Positions 7,376 to 15,020 of a stretch of 43,607 bases of DNA are shown here, in pieces. The stretch comes from an uncultured Bacteroidales bacterium (GTDB taxonomy: Bacteria > Bacteroidota > Bacteroidia > Bacteroidales > UBA4417). Positions within the stretch are counted from its first letter, which is position 1, and every line of letters starts with the position of its first letter. The position numbers and the translations under genes are program-made. The notes under the pieces are model-generated. The model saw nothing but the letters and a program-made list of their open reading frames with translations. It was not told the DNA's origin and made no database searches. The stretch covers positions 1 through 43,607 of the forward strand of contig CALCJE010000403.1 in assembly GCA_937965665.1 (NCBI GenBank), in the 5' to 3' direction.

Positions 7376-7605
7376 ATAATTAATGTTGGATATGGGAATC
7401 CGCATACCGGATGTTTAATCTTGAATATCCGAATGCGGATTTCACCTTATTCAGATCCTCTGGTCCCTTTTCACTCTTCACTCTTCACTCTTCACTGTCC
7501 TTGCGAGTGGTCATTGCGAGTGGTCATTGCGAGTGCAACGAAGTAAAACGAAGCAAAACGAAGCAAAACGAAGCAAAACTATTCACTATTCACTATTCAC
7601 TATCT
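7376..7605. repeat. Composite tandem-repeat and inverted-repeat intergenic segment
   Basis: The 230-bp gap between convergent queD and udk is almost entirely repetitive. It holds a nested inverted repeat (outer arms 7397-7405 and 7433-7441, inner arms CGGAT 7408-7412 and ATCCG 7427-7431), a (TTCACTC)-type heptamer array at 7471-7496, three copies of a 13-mer TCATTGCGAGTGG at 7499-7536 (first and last imperfect), four 10-mers AAGCAAAACG-like at 7541-7580, and ATTCACT heptamers at 7580-7602. No gene is visible. Confidence 0.88.
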
Positions 7606-8223
7606 TTAGTCACCTGAATCCAGTTTCATCTTTATTCTCGAAGCCAGAATATCAATAGCCACTTTATTTTCGCCTCCCTGCGGAACTATGATATCTGCGT
7701 TGCGTTTGGTAGGCTCAATAAACTGCAGGTGCATGGGTTTCACCCAACGGGTATAATGCTCAAGCACTTGCATGGGATCGCGGCCACGTTCCACAGTATC
7801 GCGGCGTATGATGCGCATCAGTCGGTCGTCGCCCTCAGCATCTACAAAAACCTTTATATCAAGCCGTTTAGTTAGTTTAGGGTCGCTGTAAATCAGGATC
7901 CCTTCCACAATAATTACTTTCCGGGGTTCAATTCGCACGGTCTCTTTCTGCCTGGCACAGGTGATATACGAATAGGTAGGCATTTCAATACTTTCACCAC
8001 GACGCAGTGCATCAATATGTTCAACCAGCAGGTTCCATTCAATGGAATTGGGATGGTCGAAATTAATTTTCAGCTTCTCCTCGGCGCTCAGGTGCCCGTT
8101 ATCCCAGTAATATGCATCCTGCGGAATAACTGCTACTGAATTTTTAGGCAAACGCTTAATAATTTCGCGGACAACTGTAGTTTTTCCGCATCCGGAGCCA
8201 CCGGCAATTCCAATAATAAGCAT
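7606..8223 (-). CDS. udk: Uridine kinase
   Basis: The 205-residue cytoplasmic enzyme phosphorylates uridine and cytidine in pyrimidine salvage. The P-loop GGSGCGKTT sits at residues 8-16. Other family marks are IPQDAYYWDN, the NFDHPNSIEW segment, TYSYITCARQ, VIIVEGILIY (Walker B-like) and RIIRRDTVERGRD (the lid). Length is slightly below the approximately 210 residues of E. coli Udk but all blocks are present in order. It is the first gene downstream of the mmd operon terminator and 113 bp from it, on the same strand; I saw no consensus -7 box ahead of it. Confidence 0.95.
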   Translation of the reverse strand: MLIIGIAGGSGCGKTTVVREIIKRLPKNSVAVIPQDAYYWDNGHLSAEEKLKINFDHPNSIEWNLLVEHIDALRRGESIEMPTYSYITCARQKETVRIEPRKVIIVEGILIYSDPKLTKRLDIKVFVDAEGDDRLMRIIRRDTVERGRDPMQVLEHYTRWVKPMHLQFIEPTKRNADIIVPQGGENKVAIDILASRIKMKLDSGD

Positions 8224-8273
8224 ATAATGAGGTGGTTAAAAAATGTTATTAGCCAGGGAAAGAATGCGTAAAA

Positions 8274-8303
8274 TTAAAAAAAGCCCCGGATTAACGGAGC
8301 TTT
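8274..8303 (-). terminator. Intrinsic terminator of the mce-mmd operon
   Basis: On the minus strand a nine-base-pair stem (AAAGCTCCG with CGGGGCTTT, one G-U pair) with a six-base loop at 8303-8280 is followed by a run of Ts down to about 8276. It lies 34 bp after the oadB stop codon. Confidence 0.85.
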
Positions 8304-8336
8304 CTTCATGCAAATTCAGGAAATTTAATTTTGTAA

Positions 8337-9530
8337 CTAAAAAAGGAAACTTAAAAGTACCCCAGCTGCAACAGCGCTTCCAATAACACCGGCAACATTT
8401 GGCCCCATGGCATGCATAAGCAAATGGTTCGTTTTATCGTACTCAAGCCCGACTACCTGCGAAACACGGGCGCTGTCGGGCACTGCCGATACCCCGGCAT
8501 TGCCTATAAGCGGGTTCATTTTGTTGCCTTCTTTCAGGAATAAATTGATGATCTTCACAAACATAACCCCTCCGAATGTGGCTATAACAAATGATGCAGC
8601 CCCCAGAGCAAAAATAAGTACCGATTTTTCAGTCAGAAAGGTGGTGGCTTGGGTTGATGCACCTACGGTTAACCCGATCAGTATCGTTACAATATCAATC
8701 ATCGGTCCTTTAGCCGTATCAGCCAGTCGTTTTGTTACCGTACTTTCCTTCAGCAGGTTACCGAAGAAAAGCATACCCAGCAGCGGTAGGCCGGATGGTA
8801 CAATAAAACAGGTGAACAGCATTCCTATAATCGGGAAAAGGATTTTTTCGAGTTTCGACACAGTACGCGGAGGTTTCATGCGGATTAATCGCTCTTTCCG
8901 GGTTGTTAACAAACGCATTACCGGTGGTTGTATTACCGGAACCAGGGCCATATACGAATAGGCCGAAATGGCGATGGCTCCTACCAGTTCAGGGGCAAGT
9001 TTCGAAGAAAGGAAGATTGCCGTAGGCCCATCAGCGCCTCCGATAATTCCTATTGCACCGGCTTCGGAAGGCGAAAAGCCTAAAGCAAGTGCGGCAGCAT
9101 ATGCCCCGAATATTCCCAGCTGGGCAGCCGCCCCGATGAGTATCAGTTTTGGATTTGAGATCAGGGCCGAAAAATCAGTCATTGCCCCGATGCCCAGAAA
9201 AATCAGCGGCGGATAAATTCCCATGCGAACACCGTAGTACAAATAATTCAGTACACTCCCGTTCTGGTAAATACCAATCTGCAAATTGCTTGGATCGGTA
9301 CCCAGCACATGATCGGCACCCCAGAAAGGGATGTTACCTACCAGGATACCAAATCCAATTGGAATTAACAGCATTGGTTCGTATTCCTTGGCAATGGCAA
9401 GATAAATAAATGTCAGGCCAACGGCAATCATCACCAGATGTCCAACTGTAAAATTGGCAAATGCGGTATATTGGATAAACTGACTGAGGTGATCGGACAA
9501 AAATGTCCAGAAATTTCCTGCTGTTTCCAT
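8337..9530 (-). CDS. Na+-translocating decarboxylase beta subunit (OadB/MmdB)
   Basis: The 397-residue integral membrane subunit couples decarboxylation of carboxybiotin to Na+ export in the oxaloacetate/methylmalonyl-CoA decarboxylase family. The signature GIIGGADGPTAIF is present, placing the conserved essential aspartate at D167 (equivalent to Asp203 of Klebsiella OadB), and GNAGVSAVPDSARV near residue 345 matches the second conserved block. Around nine or ten hydrophobic segments span the protein. It is the last gene of the operon, 4 bp after the biotin carrier, and is followed by a terminator. Because an mce gene and an MmdA-type transferase precede it, methylmalonyl-CoA is the likeliest substrate of the complex. 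Confidence 0.93.
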   Translation of the reverse strand: METAGNFWTFLSDHLSQFIQYTAFANFTVGHLVMIAVGLTFIYLAIAKEYEPMLLIPIGFGILVGNIPFWGADHVLGTDPSNLQIGIYQNGSVLNYLYYGVRMGIYPPLIFLGIGAMTDFSALISNPKLILIGAAAQLGIFGAYAAALALGFSPSEAGAIGIIGGADGPTAIFLSSKLAPELVGAIAISAYSYMALVPVIQPPVMRLLTTRKERLIRMKPPRTVSKLEKILFPIIGMLFTCFIVPSGLPLLGMLFFGNLLKESTVTKRLADTAKGPMIDIVTILIGLTVGASTQATTFLTEKSVLIFALGAASFVIATFGGVMFVKIINLFLKEGNKMNPLIGNAGVSAVPDSARVSQVVGLEYDKTNHLLMHAMGPNVAGVIGSAVAAGVLLSFLF

Positions 9531-9534
9531 ATAA

Positions 9535-9978
9535 TTATTCTCCGATTAAGATAAGAATATCACCTTCCATTACACTGTCACCCTTCGAGACTTTGATTGA
9601 AGTAACACGGCCTTCTTTATCAGCATTGATGTTGTTTTCCATTTTCATGGCTTCAAGCATGATCAGTTTCTGCCCGATTTTTACGGTGTCGCCTTCGCGC
9701 ACATAAAGCTCGAGAATAACACCTGGCAATGGCGATTTGATGCTGCCAGTACCTTTAGGAGCTGACGGGCTTGCTGTTTTTGATACTGATGGATGCGAAT
9801 CAGTGGATGGAACAGCCGGCGTACGCACGAGTTTTGGCGTTTTAACAGTTTGCATTTTCTGGTCAATTTCAACGGTATAGCTCACACCGTTGATTGCTAC
9901 CTCAGCCATGTTCTCCTCAATGTTTATCACATCTGCTGCGTATTCATTGCCATTTATAGTGAATTTGAACTTCTTCAT
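9535..9978 (-). CDS. Biotin carboxyl carrier subunit of the decarboxylase
   Basis: The 147-residue protein carries the covalently bound biotin that shuttles CO2 from the carboxyltransferase to the OadB membrane subunit. The biotinylation site is EAMKMEN with K112, inside a typical biotinyl/lipoyl barrel (residues about 78-147). An N-terminal beta-rich region is linked to it by a Pro/Ser/Thr/Lys-rich flexible stretch (about residues 45-80), as in MmdC-type proteins. Spacing is 3 bp from oadG and 4 bp to oadB, so cotranslation is likely. It is the only biotin-carrier gene in the window, which matters because the oadA/pycB-like gene at 26.7 kb lacks its own biotin domain. Confidence 0.94.
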   Translation of the reverse strand: MKKFKFTINGNEYAADVINIEENMAEVAINGVSYTVEIDQKMQTVKTPKLVRTPAVPSTDSHPSVSKTASPSAPKGTGSIKSPLPGVILELYVREGDTVKIGQKLIMLEAMKMENNINADKEGRVTSIKVSKGDSVMEGDILILIGE

Positions 9979-9981
9979 ATG

Positions 9982-10389
9982 TTATCTTTTGGGATTTTGA
10001 CGTAAACCATAAATTTTTGAACTCCATGGCGAATAGGTTTTCGAAACGCTCCTGATCGTCATCACAGCTTCTTCCAAACCTTGTAATTGTTTACTATACA
10101 AATGTATAGCAAGCGATATGGCTGCAAGTGTTTCGCCGGGGATATCTTCAACTTTTTCAGGTGCAGTTTCTTCGGGGCTGCCTTTGCGAAAACGTTTTTT
10201 AATATCCACATTATACAGTTTAGCAATGTATTTGAATGCTAAATATAGCAGTATCAGCGAAATAAAAACAACTCCCATCGCAATAATAGTCATGGCCAGC
10301 CCATTGGGATCCATCTGCCCGAATTCAGCGGCAGCCTTGCCGGGAACCCGTGCATCTGACTGGAGCAGCAAAAGTGTTGTGTGCATCAT
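9982..10389 (-). CDS. OadG/MmdD small membrane subunit of the Na+ pump decarboxylase
   Basis: The 135-residue protein has one clear membrane helix (about residues 31-54, GLAMTIIAMGVVFISLILLY then the basic flank), followed by a charged linker and a conserved C-terminal piece ETLAAISLAIHLY. This is the pattern of OadG/MmdD subunits, which hold the alpha and beta parts of the decarboxylase together. Its start overlaps the end of the carboxyltransferase gene by 4 bp and it precedes the biotin carrier by 3 bp. It is longer than the roughly 80-residue OadG of enterobacteria; the C-terminal extension is, as far as I recall, common in Bacteroidota homologues. Confidence 0.85.
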   Translation of the reverse strand: MMHTTLLLLQSDARVPGKAAAEFGQMDPNGLAMTIIAMGVVFISLILLYLAFKYIAKLYNVDIKKRFRKGSPEETAPEKVEDIPGETLAAISLAIHLYSKQLQGLEEAVMTIRSVSKTYSPWSSKIYGLRQNPKR

Positions 10390-11945
10390 AATGGCAGGTT
10401 TGAATGTTTTTTCGGTGGATTAACATCTTTCTTGGTCGAAAGGGCCTGGAATGCGCGTATCACCCTGAAACGCGTATTGCGTGGCACAATCACATCATCA
10501 ATAAAACCATAACTTGCAGCATCATAAGGATTTGCAAACTTTGTTTTATATTCTTCCTCATATTTACGGAATTCTTCTTCGCGGGCTGCCGGGTCTGCAA
10601 TTTCAGAAAGTTTCTTGTTATAAAGAACTTCGATAGCACCTTTTGGACCCATAACTGCAATTTCGGCTGAAGGCCATGCGTAATTGATGTCACCGCGAAG
10701 GTGTTTCGAACTCATTACATCATATGCTCCGCCATAAGCTTTACGTAAAATTACTGTTACTTTGGGCACAGTAGCTTCGCCGTAAGCATACAGAAGTTTT
10801 GCGCCATGAACGATGATTCCACCATACTCCTGGGCTGTTCCGGGAAGGAAACCGGGTACATCAACGAGGGTCAGGATGGGAATATTGAAGGCATCGCAGA
10901 AGCGTACAAAACGTGCTGCTTTACGCGAGGCATTAATATCGAGTACTCCTGCAAGGTAGTTAGGCTGGTTAGCTACAATACCAACCGACATGCCATTGAA
11001 ACGTGCATATCCGGTAACAATATTGGGCGCATAGTGCCGGGCCACTTCCAGGAACTCGTTATTGTCAGCAATCGAGTGAATTACATCCTTAACATCATAT
11101 GGTTTATTAGGATTGTCAGGAATTATTTCATTCAGCGATTCATCAAGCCTGTCAATCGGGTCCATACATGGTACAATTGGAGGATCTTCGAGGTTATTGG
11201 ATGGCAGGTAGCTCAGCAACTTACGTAAAAGTAAGATACCTTCCTGTTCATCTTCAGCTACAAAATGCGAAACACCCGATTTTGATCCATGAACCATTGC
11301 GCCACCAAGTTCATCGTCGGTAACAACTTCGCCGGTTACAGTTTTAACAACCTTTGGGCCTGTAACAAACATGTAACTGTTTGTTTTCGACATGATAATA
11401 AAATCAGTCAGGGCAGGACTGTACACTGCTCCACCAGCACATGGACCGAAAATAGCTGACAGCTGTGGTATAACACCCGATGCCATAATGTTACGCTGGA
11501 ATATTTCGGCATAACCCGCAAGGCTCTGAACGCCTTCCTGTATACGTGCTCCGCCTGAATCGTTGATGCCAATAACCGGGGCTCCCACTTTCATGGCCTG
11601 ATCCATAACTTTGCATATTTTCTTGGCATACATTTCGCTCAGAGATCCGCCAAAAACAGTGAAATCCTGCGAAAATACATATACCAGTCGCCCGTCGATT
11701 GTTCCATAGCCTGTAACAACACCATCGGACATATACTTTTCATTTTCGATCCCAAAATCAGTACACCGGTGTGTAACAAACATATCGAATTCTTCGAAAC
11801 TGCCTTCGTCGAGCAATAAATCAATACGTTCGCGTGCGGTGAGTTTGTTTTTTTTGTGTTGTGAGTCGATGCGTTTCTGACCACCTCCCAGTTTTGCAAG
11901 CTCTCTCTTCTCAAGCAGTTGCTTGATTTTTTCTTCAATAGCCAT
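10386..11945 (-). CDS. mmdA: Methylmalonyl-CoA decarboxylase/propionyl-CoA carboxylase carboxyltransferase subunit
   Basis: The 519-residue protein is a biotin-dependent acyl-CoA carboxyltransferase with two crotonase-fold halves. The N-terminal oxyanion motif appears as NDSGGARIQEG and GPCAGGAVYSPA, the C-terminal one as VDVPGFLPGTAQEYGG and LRKAYGGAYDVM. It moves the carboxyl group between (S)-methylmalonyl-CoA and biotin on the carrier protein. Alone it could equally be a propionyl-CoA carboxylase beta chain; the following oadG, carrier and oadB genes argue for the Na+-pumping decarboxylase direction. It sits 13 bp after mce and overlaps oadG by 4 bp. Confidence 0.93.
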   Translation of the reverse strand: MAIEEKIKQLLEKRELAKLGGGQKRIDSQHKKNKLTARERIDLLLDEGSFEEFDMFVTHRCTDFGIENEKYMSDGVVTGYGTIDGRLVYVFSQDFTVFGGSLSEMYAKKICKVMDQAMKVGAPVIGINDSGGARIQEGVQSLAGYAEIFQRNIMASGVIPQLSAIFGPCAGGAVYSPALTDFIIMSKTNSYMFVTGPKVVKTVTGEVVTDDELGGAMVHGSKSGVSHFVAEDEQEGILLLRKLLSYLPSNNLEDPPIVPCMDPIDRLDESLNEIIPDNPNKPYDVKDVIHSIADNNEFLEVARHYAPNIVTGYARFNGMSVGIVANQPNYLAGVLDINASRKAARFVRFCDAFNIPILTLVDVPGFLPGTAQEYGGIIVHGAKLLYAYGEATVPKVTVILRKAYGGAYDVMSSKHLRGDINYAWPSAEIAVMGPKGAIEVLYNKKLSEIADPAAREEEFRKYEEEYKTKFANPYDAASYGFIDDVIVPRNTRFRVIRAFQALSTKKDVNPPKKHSNLPL

Positions 11946-11958
11946 AGGTAAGTATAAT

Positions 11959-12369
11959 TTAGATGTTTTTATTCTCGCAAAGTTCGGTTAACACACCAAA
12001 CGTTGATTTGGGATGCAGGAACCCGATGCTCATTCCCTCGGCACCTTTTCTCGATTTTTTGTCAATAAGCTGAATGCCGTTTGCTTCGGTTTCGGCAAGT
12101 GCATTTTCAATATCCTTTACTGCAAAGGCTATATGATGTATACCTTCTCCCTTTTTCTCAATAAATTTTCCGATCGGTCCTTCCGGATCTGTGCTCTCGA
12201 GCAATTCGATCTTAGTTTGGCCAACCATAAAAAAGGCTGTTTTCACCCGCTGGTCAGCAACCTCTTCAATAGCATAACACTGTAACCCGAATACTTTTTC
12301 CCAGTATGGGATGCTGTCTTCCAGGCTTTTAACAGCAATTCCAATGTGTTCTATGTGTGATAAATTCAT
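11959..12369 (-). CDS. mce: Methylmalonyl-CoA epimerase
   Basis: The 136-residue glyoxalase-fold protein interconverts (R)- and (S)-methylmalonyl-CoA, linking the B12-dependent mutase product to the decarboxylase. NLSHIEHIGIAVKSLEDSI at the start provides the first metal-ligand His (H8), KIELLESTDP and GIHHIAFAVKDIE follow in the family order, and the LTELCEN end carries the last Glu ligand. Full length. It leads the operon and is preceded by a TAATTTTG -7 box and a palindrome shared with the carboxyltransferase gene at 28.5 kb (listed separately). Confidence 0.95.
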   Translation of the reverse strand: MNLSHIEHIGIAVKSLEDSIPYWEKVFGLQCYAIEEVADQRVKTAFFMVGQTKIELLESTDPEGPIGKFIEKKGEGIHHIAFAVKDIENALAETEANGIQLIDKKSRKGAEGMSIGFLHPKSTFGVLTELCENKNI

Positions 12370-12385
12370 GGTATGAAATTTTCTG

Positions 12386-12393
12386 CAAAATTA
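12386..12393 (-). promoter_or_regulatory. -7 box (TAATTTTG) of the mce-mmd operon
   Basis: TAATTTTG on the minus strand lies 17 bp ahead of the mce ATG. A TTG at 12419-12417 is 23 bp upstream, within the 17-23 bp range reported for Bacteroidota promoters, and falls inside the palindrome at 12401-12420. The identical octamer occurs ahead of oadA/pycB. Confidence 0.65.
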
Positions 12394-12400
12394 ATTTCTT

Positions 12401-12420
12401 TTTGTTATTCAAATAACAAT
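12401..12420. promoter_or_regulatory. Palindromic operator candidate upstream of mce
   Basis: The sequence TTTGTTATTCAAATAACAAT has perfect 8-bp arms (TTGTTATT and AATAACAA) around a CA centre. It differs at two positions from the perfect 20-bp palindrome at 28540-28559 and covers the presumed -33 element of the mce promoter. Confidence 0.7.
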
Positions 12421-12611
12421 AGCCAAAAATATTATCTAAAAAATCATAATATGGAACTATTCTACATTAGTATTTATATCACGCTGATAATTAGGCCTAT
12501 GTCGTCATATTTATAAACCTATATCTGATGTTTATCAGGCAATTATGTAATTTTTTGGGCATGTCAAGGAAAACAAAAGCTGGAAAATTTACCATTGTAA
12601 ATCATGATACC
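12421..12611. other. AT-rich intergenic stretch, nothing further identified
   Basis: Together with the promoter region above, this forms a gap of about 325 bp between mce and the end of glmS. Apart from the operator, promoter and glmS terminator I see no gene or structured element. Confidence 0.5.
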
Positions 12612-12643
12612 AAAAAAGCAGGTAACAAGAGCTACCTGCTTTT
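12612..12643 (-). terminator. Intrinsic terminator of glmS
   Basis: An 11-bp perfect stem (AAAAGCAGGTA with TACCTGCTTTT) with an eight-base loop lies 52 bp past the glmS stop and runs into six Ts on the minus strand. Confidence 0.9.
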
Positions 12644-12694
12644 CTGAAATATGGTAAAAACTTAATTTATCAGCTTATAGCTTGTCCGGTTTTT

Positions 12695-14533
12695 TTACTC
12701 CACCGTTACACTCTTAGCCAGGTTCCTGGGCTGATCCACATTGCAACCACGCAATAATGCGATATGATATGAAAGTAATTGCAAGGGAATGGTAGCTAAT
12801 AAAGGAACCAGTAATTCATCGCATTCAGGGATCTCGATACAGTAATCCGCCAATGCACGAACATCTTCGTCGCCTTCGGTAACAATGGCTATAATTTTGC
12901 CTTTGCGGGCTTTTACTTCCATTATATTGCTGACTACCTTTTCGTATTGACCGCCATGCGTGGCAATTACAACTACCGGCATTTCCTCGTCGATAAGGGC
13001 AATAGGGCCGTGTTTCATTTCGGCGGCAGGATATCCTTCAGCGTGTATATATGATATTTCCTTAAGTTTAAGTGAACCTTCGAGTGCAATCGGGAAGTTG
13101 ATGCCCCGACCAAGATACAATGCATTGGTTGCTTTGCTGAACACTTTTGCAATTTCCTTCACCTGGTTATTGCACTTGAGTGTTTTTTCAATTTTTTCGG
13201 GCATGGCATTAAACTCATGCAGCATCCGGTAATAGCGTGATGCCGAAATGGTTCCTTTTTTCTCGGCAAGCATCAGTGCTAACAGCGTAAGAATGGTAAC
13301 CTGCGACGAAAATGCTTTGGTTGATGCTACCCCGATTTCAGGACCGGCATGGGTATACGAACCGGCATGGGTAGCACGTGCAATGGATGAGCCAACCACA
13401 TTGCAAATACCAATAATTGTTGCACCTTTCCCTTTGGCCATATCAATAGCGGCAAGGGTATCAGCTGTTTCGCCCGATTGCGAGATAGCGATTACAATGT
13501 CATCTTCATAAATCAGCGGATTGCGGTAACGAAACTCCGAAGCATATTCAACTTCAACCGGTATCCGGGCAAGATCCTCAATCAGGTACTCGCCAACAAT
13601 ACCTGCATGCCACGAGGTGCCGCAACCCACAATAATAATACGGCGGGCAGCCAGAAACTTTCGGAGATAATCCTGCATACCTCCAAGCAAAATAATGCCC
13701 TGGTCCATATGCAGGCGGCCACGCATACTATCGCGAACAGTACGTGGCTGCTCATAAATTTCCTTCAGCATAAAATGGTCGAATCCCCCTTTTTCGAGTG
13801 CACTGAGGTTTATTTCGAGTGTTTGTACGTAAGGAGTTTTTTCAATATCGGCAATAGTACGTATTTTTAATCCTTCCGAAAGACTTACCGAAATAACCTC
13901 CTGATCGCCGGGATAAACTACCTGGCGGGTGTATTCTACGATAGGTGCAGCATCAGAAGCAATAAAAAATTCACCTTCTCCAATACCTACTACCATAGGA
14001 CTCCCTTTCCGGGCTGCAATCAGCGAATCAGGCTCATCCTGCGAAATGACAACCAGGGCGTAAGCACCCGTAACCTGTGTAAGCGCAATGCGAACTGCTT
14101 CAGCTAGGGTTTGCTTTTCATTTACCATTATATCTTCAATCAGATACATCAGCACTTCGGTGTCAGTATCACTCCTGAATATATATCCCCTCTGCTGAAG
14201 TTCCTGTTTCAGTACATTATAATTTTCAATAATTCCGTTATGAATGATAGCCATCCTTTCATTCGACGAATAGTGAGGGTGAGCGTTCACGTCGTTGGGC
14301 TCGCCATGGGTAGCCCAGCGGGTATGTGCTATCCCGATGGTGGAAGTAACATTAAGACCTTCGAGCATGTTGTCGAGATCAGAAACTTTACCCTTTGTTT
14401 TATACACTTTCAGTGATCCGTTCAGCAAGGCAACACCTGCACTGTCATATCCCCTGTATTCTAACCGATGCAGCCCACCCAAAAGAATAGGGCATGCTTG
14501 TTTTTTACCAATGTATGCTACAATTCCACACAT
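12695..14533 (-). CDS. glmS: Glutamine--fructose-6-phosphate aminotransferase (isomerizing)
   Basis: The 612-residue cytoplasmic enzyme makes glucosamine-6-phosphate from fructose-6-phosphate and glutamine, the entry to peptidoglycan and LPS amino sugars. MCGIVAYIGKK places the N-terminal nucleophile Cys at position 2 (exposed after Met removal); HRLEYRGYDSAG and HTRWATHGEPND are glutaminase signatures. Two SIS domains follow (GCGTSWHAG, SQSGETADT, GRGINFPIALEGSLKLKE in parts), and the end reads NLAKSVTVE as in canonical GlmS. Length is normal. It appears monocistronic, with its own terminator and a TAATTTTG box 79-86 bp upstream. No glmS ribozyme is expected in this phylum and none was seen. 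Confidence 0.98.
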   Translation of the reverse strand: MCGIVAYIGKKQACPILLGGLHRLEYRGYDSAGVALLNGSLKVYKTKGKVSDLDNMLEGLNVTSTIGIAHTRWATHGEPNDVNAHPHYSSNERMAIIHNGIIENYNVLKQELQQRGYIFRSDTDTEVLMYLIEDIMVNEKQTLAEAVRIALTQVTGAYALVVISQDEPDSLIAARKGSPMVVGIGEGEFFIASDAAPIVEYTRQVVYPGDQEVISVSLSEGLKIRTIADIEKTPYVQTLEINLSALEKGGFDHFMLKEIYEQPRTVRDSMRGRLHMDQGIILLGGMQDYLRKFLAARRIIIVGCGTSWHAGIVGEYLIEDLARIPVEVEYASEFRYRNPLIYEDDIVIAISQSGETADTLAAIDMAKGKGATIIGICNVVGSSIARATHAGSYTHAGPEIGVASTKAFSSQVTILTLLALMLAEKKGTISASRYYRMLHEFNAMPEKIEKTLKCNNQVKEIAKVFSKATNALYLGRGINFPIALEGSLKLKEISYIHAEGYPAAEMKHGPIALIDEEMPVVVIATHGGQYEKVVSNIMEVKARKGKIIAIVTEGDEDVRALADYCIEIPECDELLVPLLATIPLQLLSYHIALLRGCNVDQPRNLAKSVTVE

Positions 14534-14611
14534 AATATCCCGAATAAATTATTAATTAGCTTTTGTTCAACTTGCAATGCCTTTGTAAAAGGCCGCTGTT
14601 TTAAAAACAGG

Positions 14612-14619
14612 CAAAATTA
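14612..14619 (-). promoter_or_regulatory. Possible -7 box (TAATTTTG) of glmS
   Basis: TAATTTTG on the minus strand, 78 bp ahead of the glmS ATG, matches TAnnTTTG. No clear TTG lies at the -33 distance, so this is a weaker call. Confidence 0.4.
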
Positions 14620-14904
14620 CTAAATGTTAAATGACTGTAGTGAATTAGAAGGGGTTTTCTTTAAACTATCTTTCTATTACCACTTGCAGACTTCATAACT
14701 AGTATCAAAAGGGCTTTAAGTATAACTCCTTCCTGACAACAGTCAAACTAATTGATCCAATATCGTTCCAGTTTGGCCAGGTGAACAATACCCTGTCACT
14801 ATCTCCATGATTTTCAACCACTTCATCTTAAAAATAAAATTTTACGATTTTGATGTTATCCGCTGATATTTTCAAAATGGTAATGGTGTACTAAAATAAA
14901 ACGT
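14620..14904. other. Intergenic stretch without a recognised gene
   Basis: The gap between glmS and the DUF4270 gene is 487 bp. Apart from the glmS -7 box and the terminator at its right end, I found no open frame with codon use like the neighbours and no clear repeat. Confidence 0.5.
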
Positions 14905-14905
14905 C

Positions 14906-14928
14906 AAAAAAAAAGCAGCAAAACTGCT
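14906..14928 (-). terminator. Probable terminator of the GT5/DUF4270 unit
   Basis: A short AGCAG/CTGCT stem with a five-base loop at 14928-14914 leads into nine Ts on the minus strand, 93 bp beyond the DUF4270 stop. The stem is short, so the call rests mainly on the T-run. Confidence 0.6.
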
Positions 14929-15020
14929 AAAGAGTAGCTAAAAAAAAATGATGCAGAACCGCAATAGCCTGTGGAAACAGGGGCGGTTACCTGGAATAAG
15001 TATTTATCAGTTGTGGATAA

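Noticed and set aside
7471..7602. CRISPR array
   Set aside because: The repeats are 7-13 bp, directly abutting, without spacers of constant length, and there are no cas genes in the window.
14534..15020. Decayed gene in the glmS-DUF4270 gap
   Set aside because: Both strands are broken by stops every few dozen codons and I could not recognise any protein fragment.
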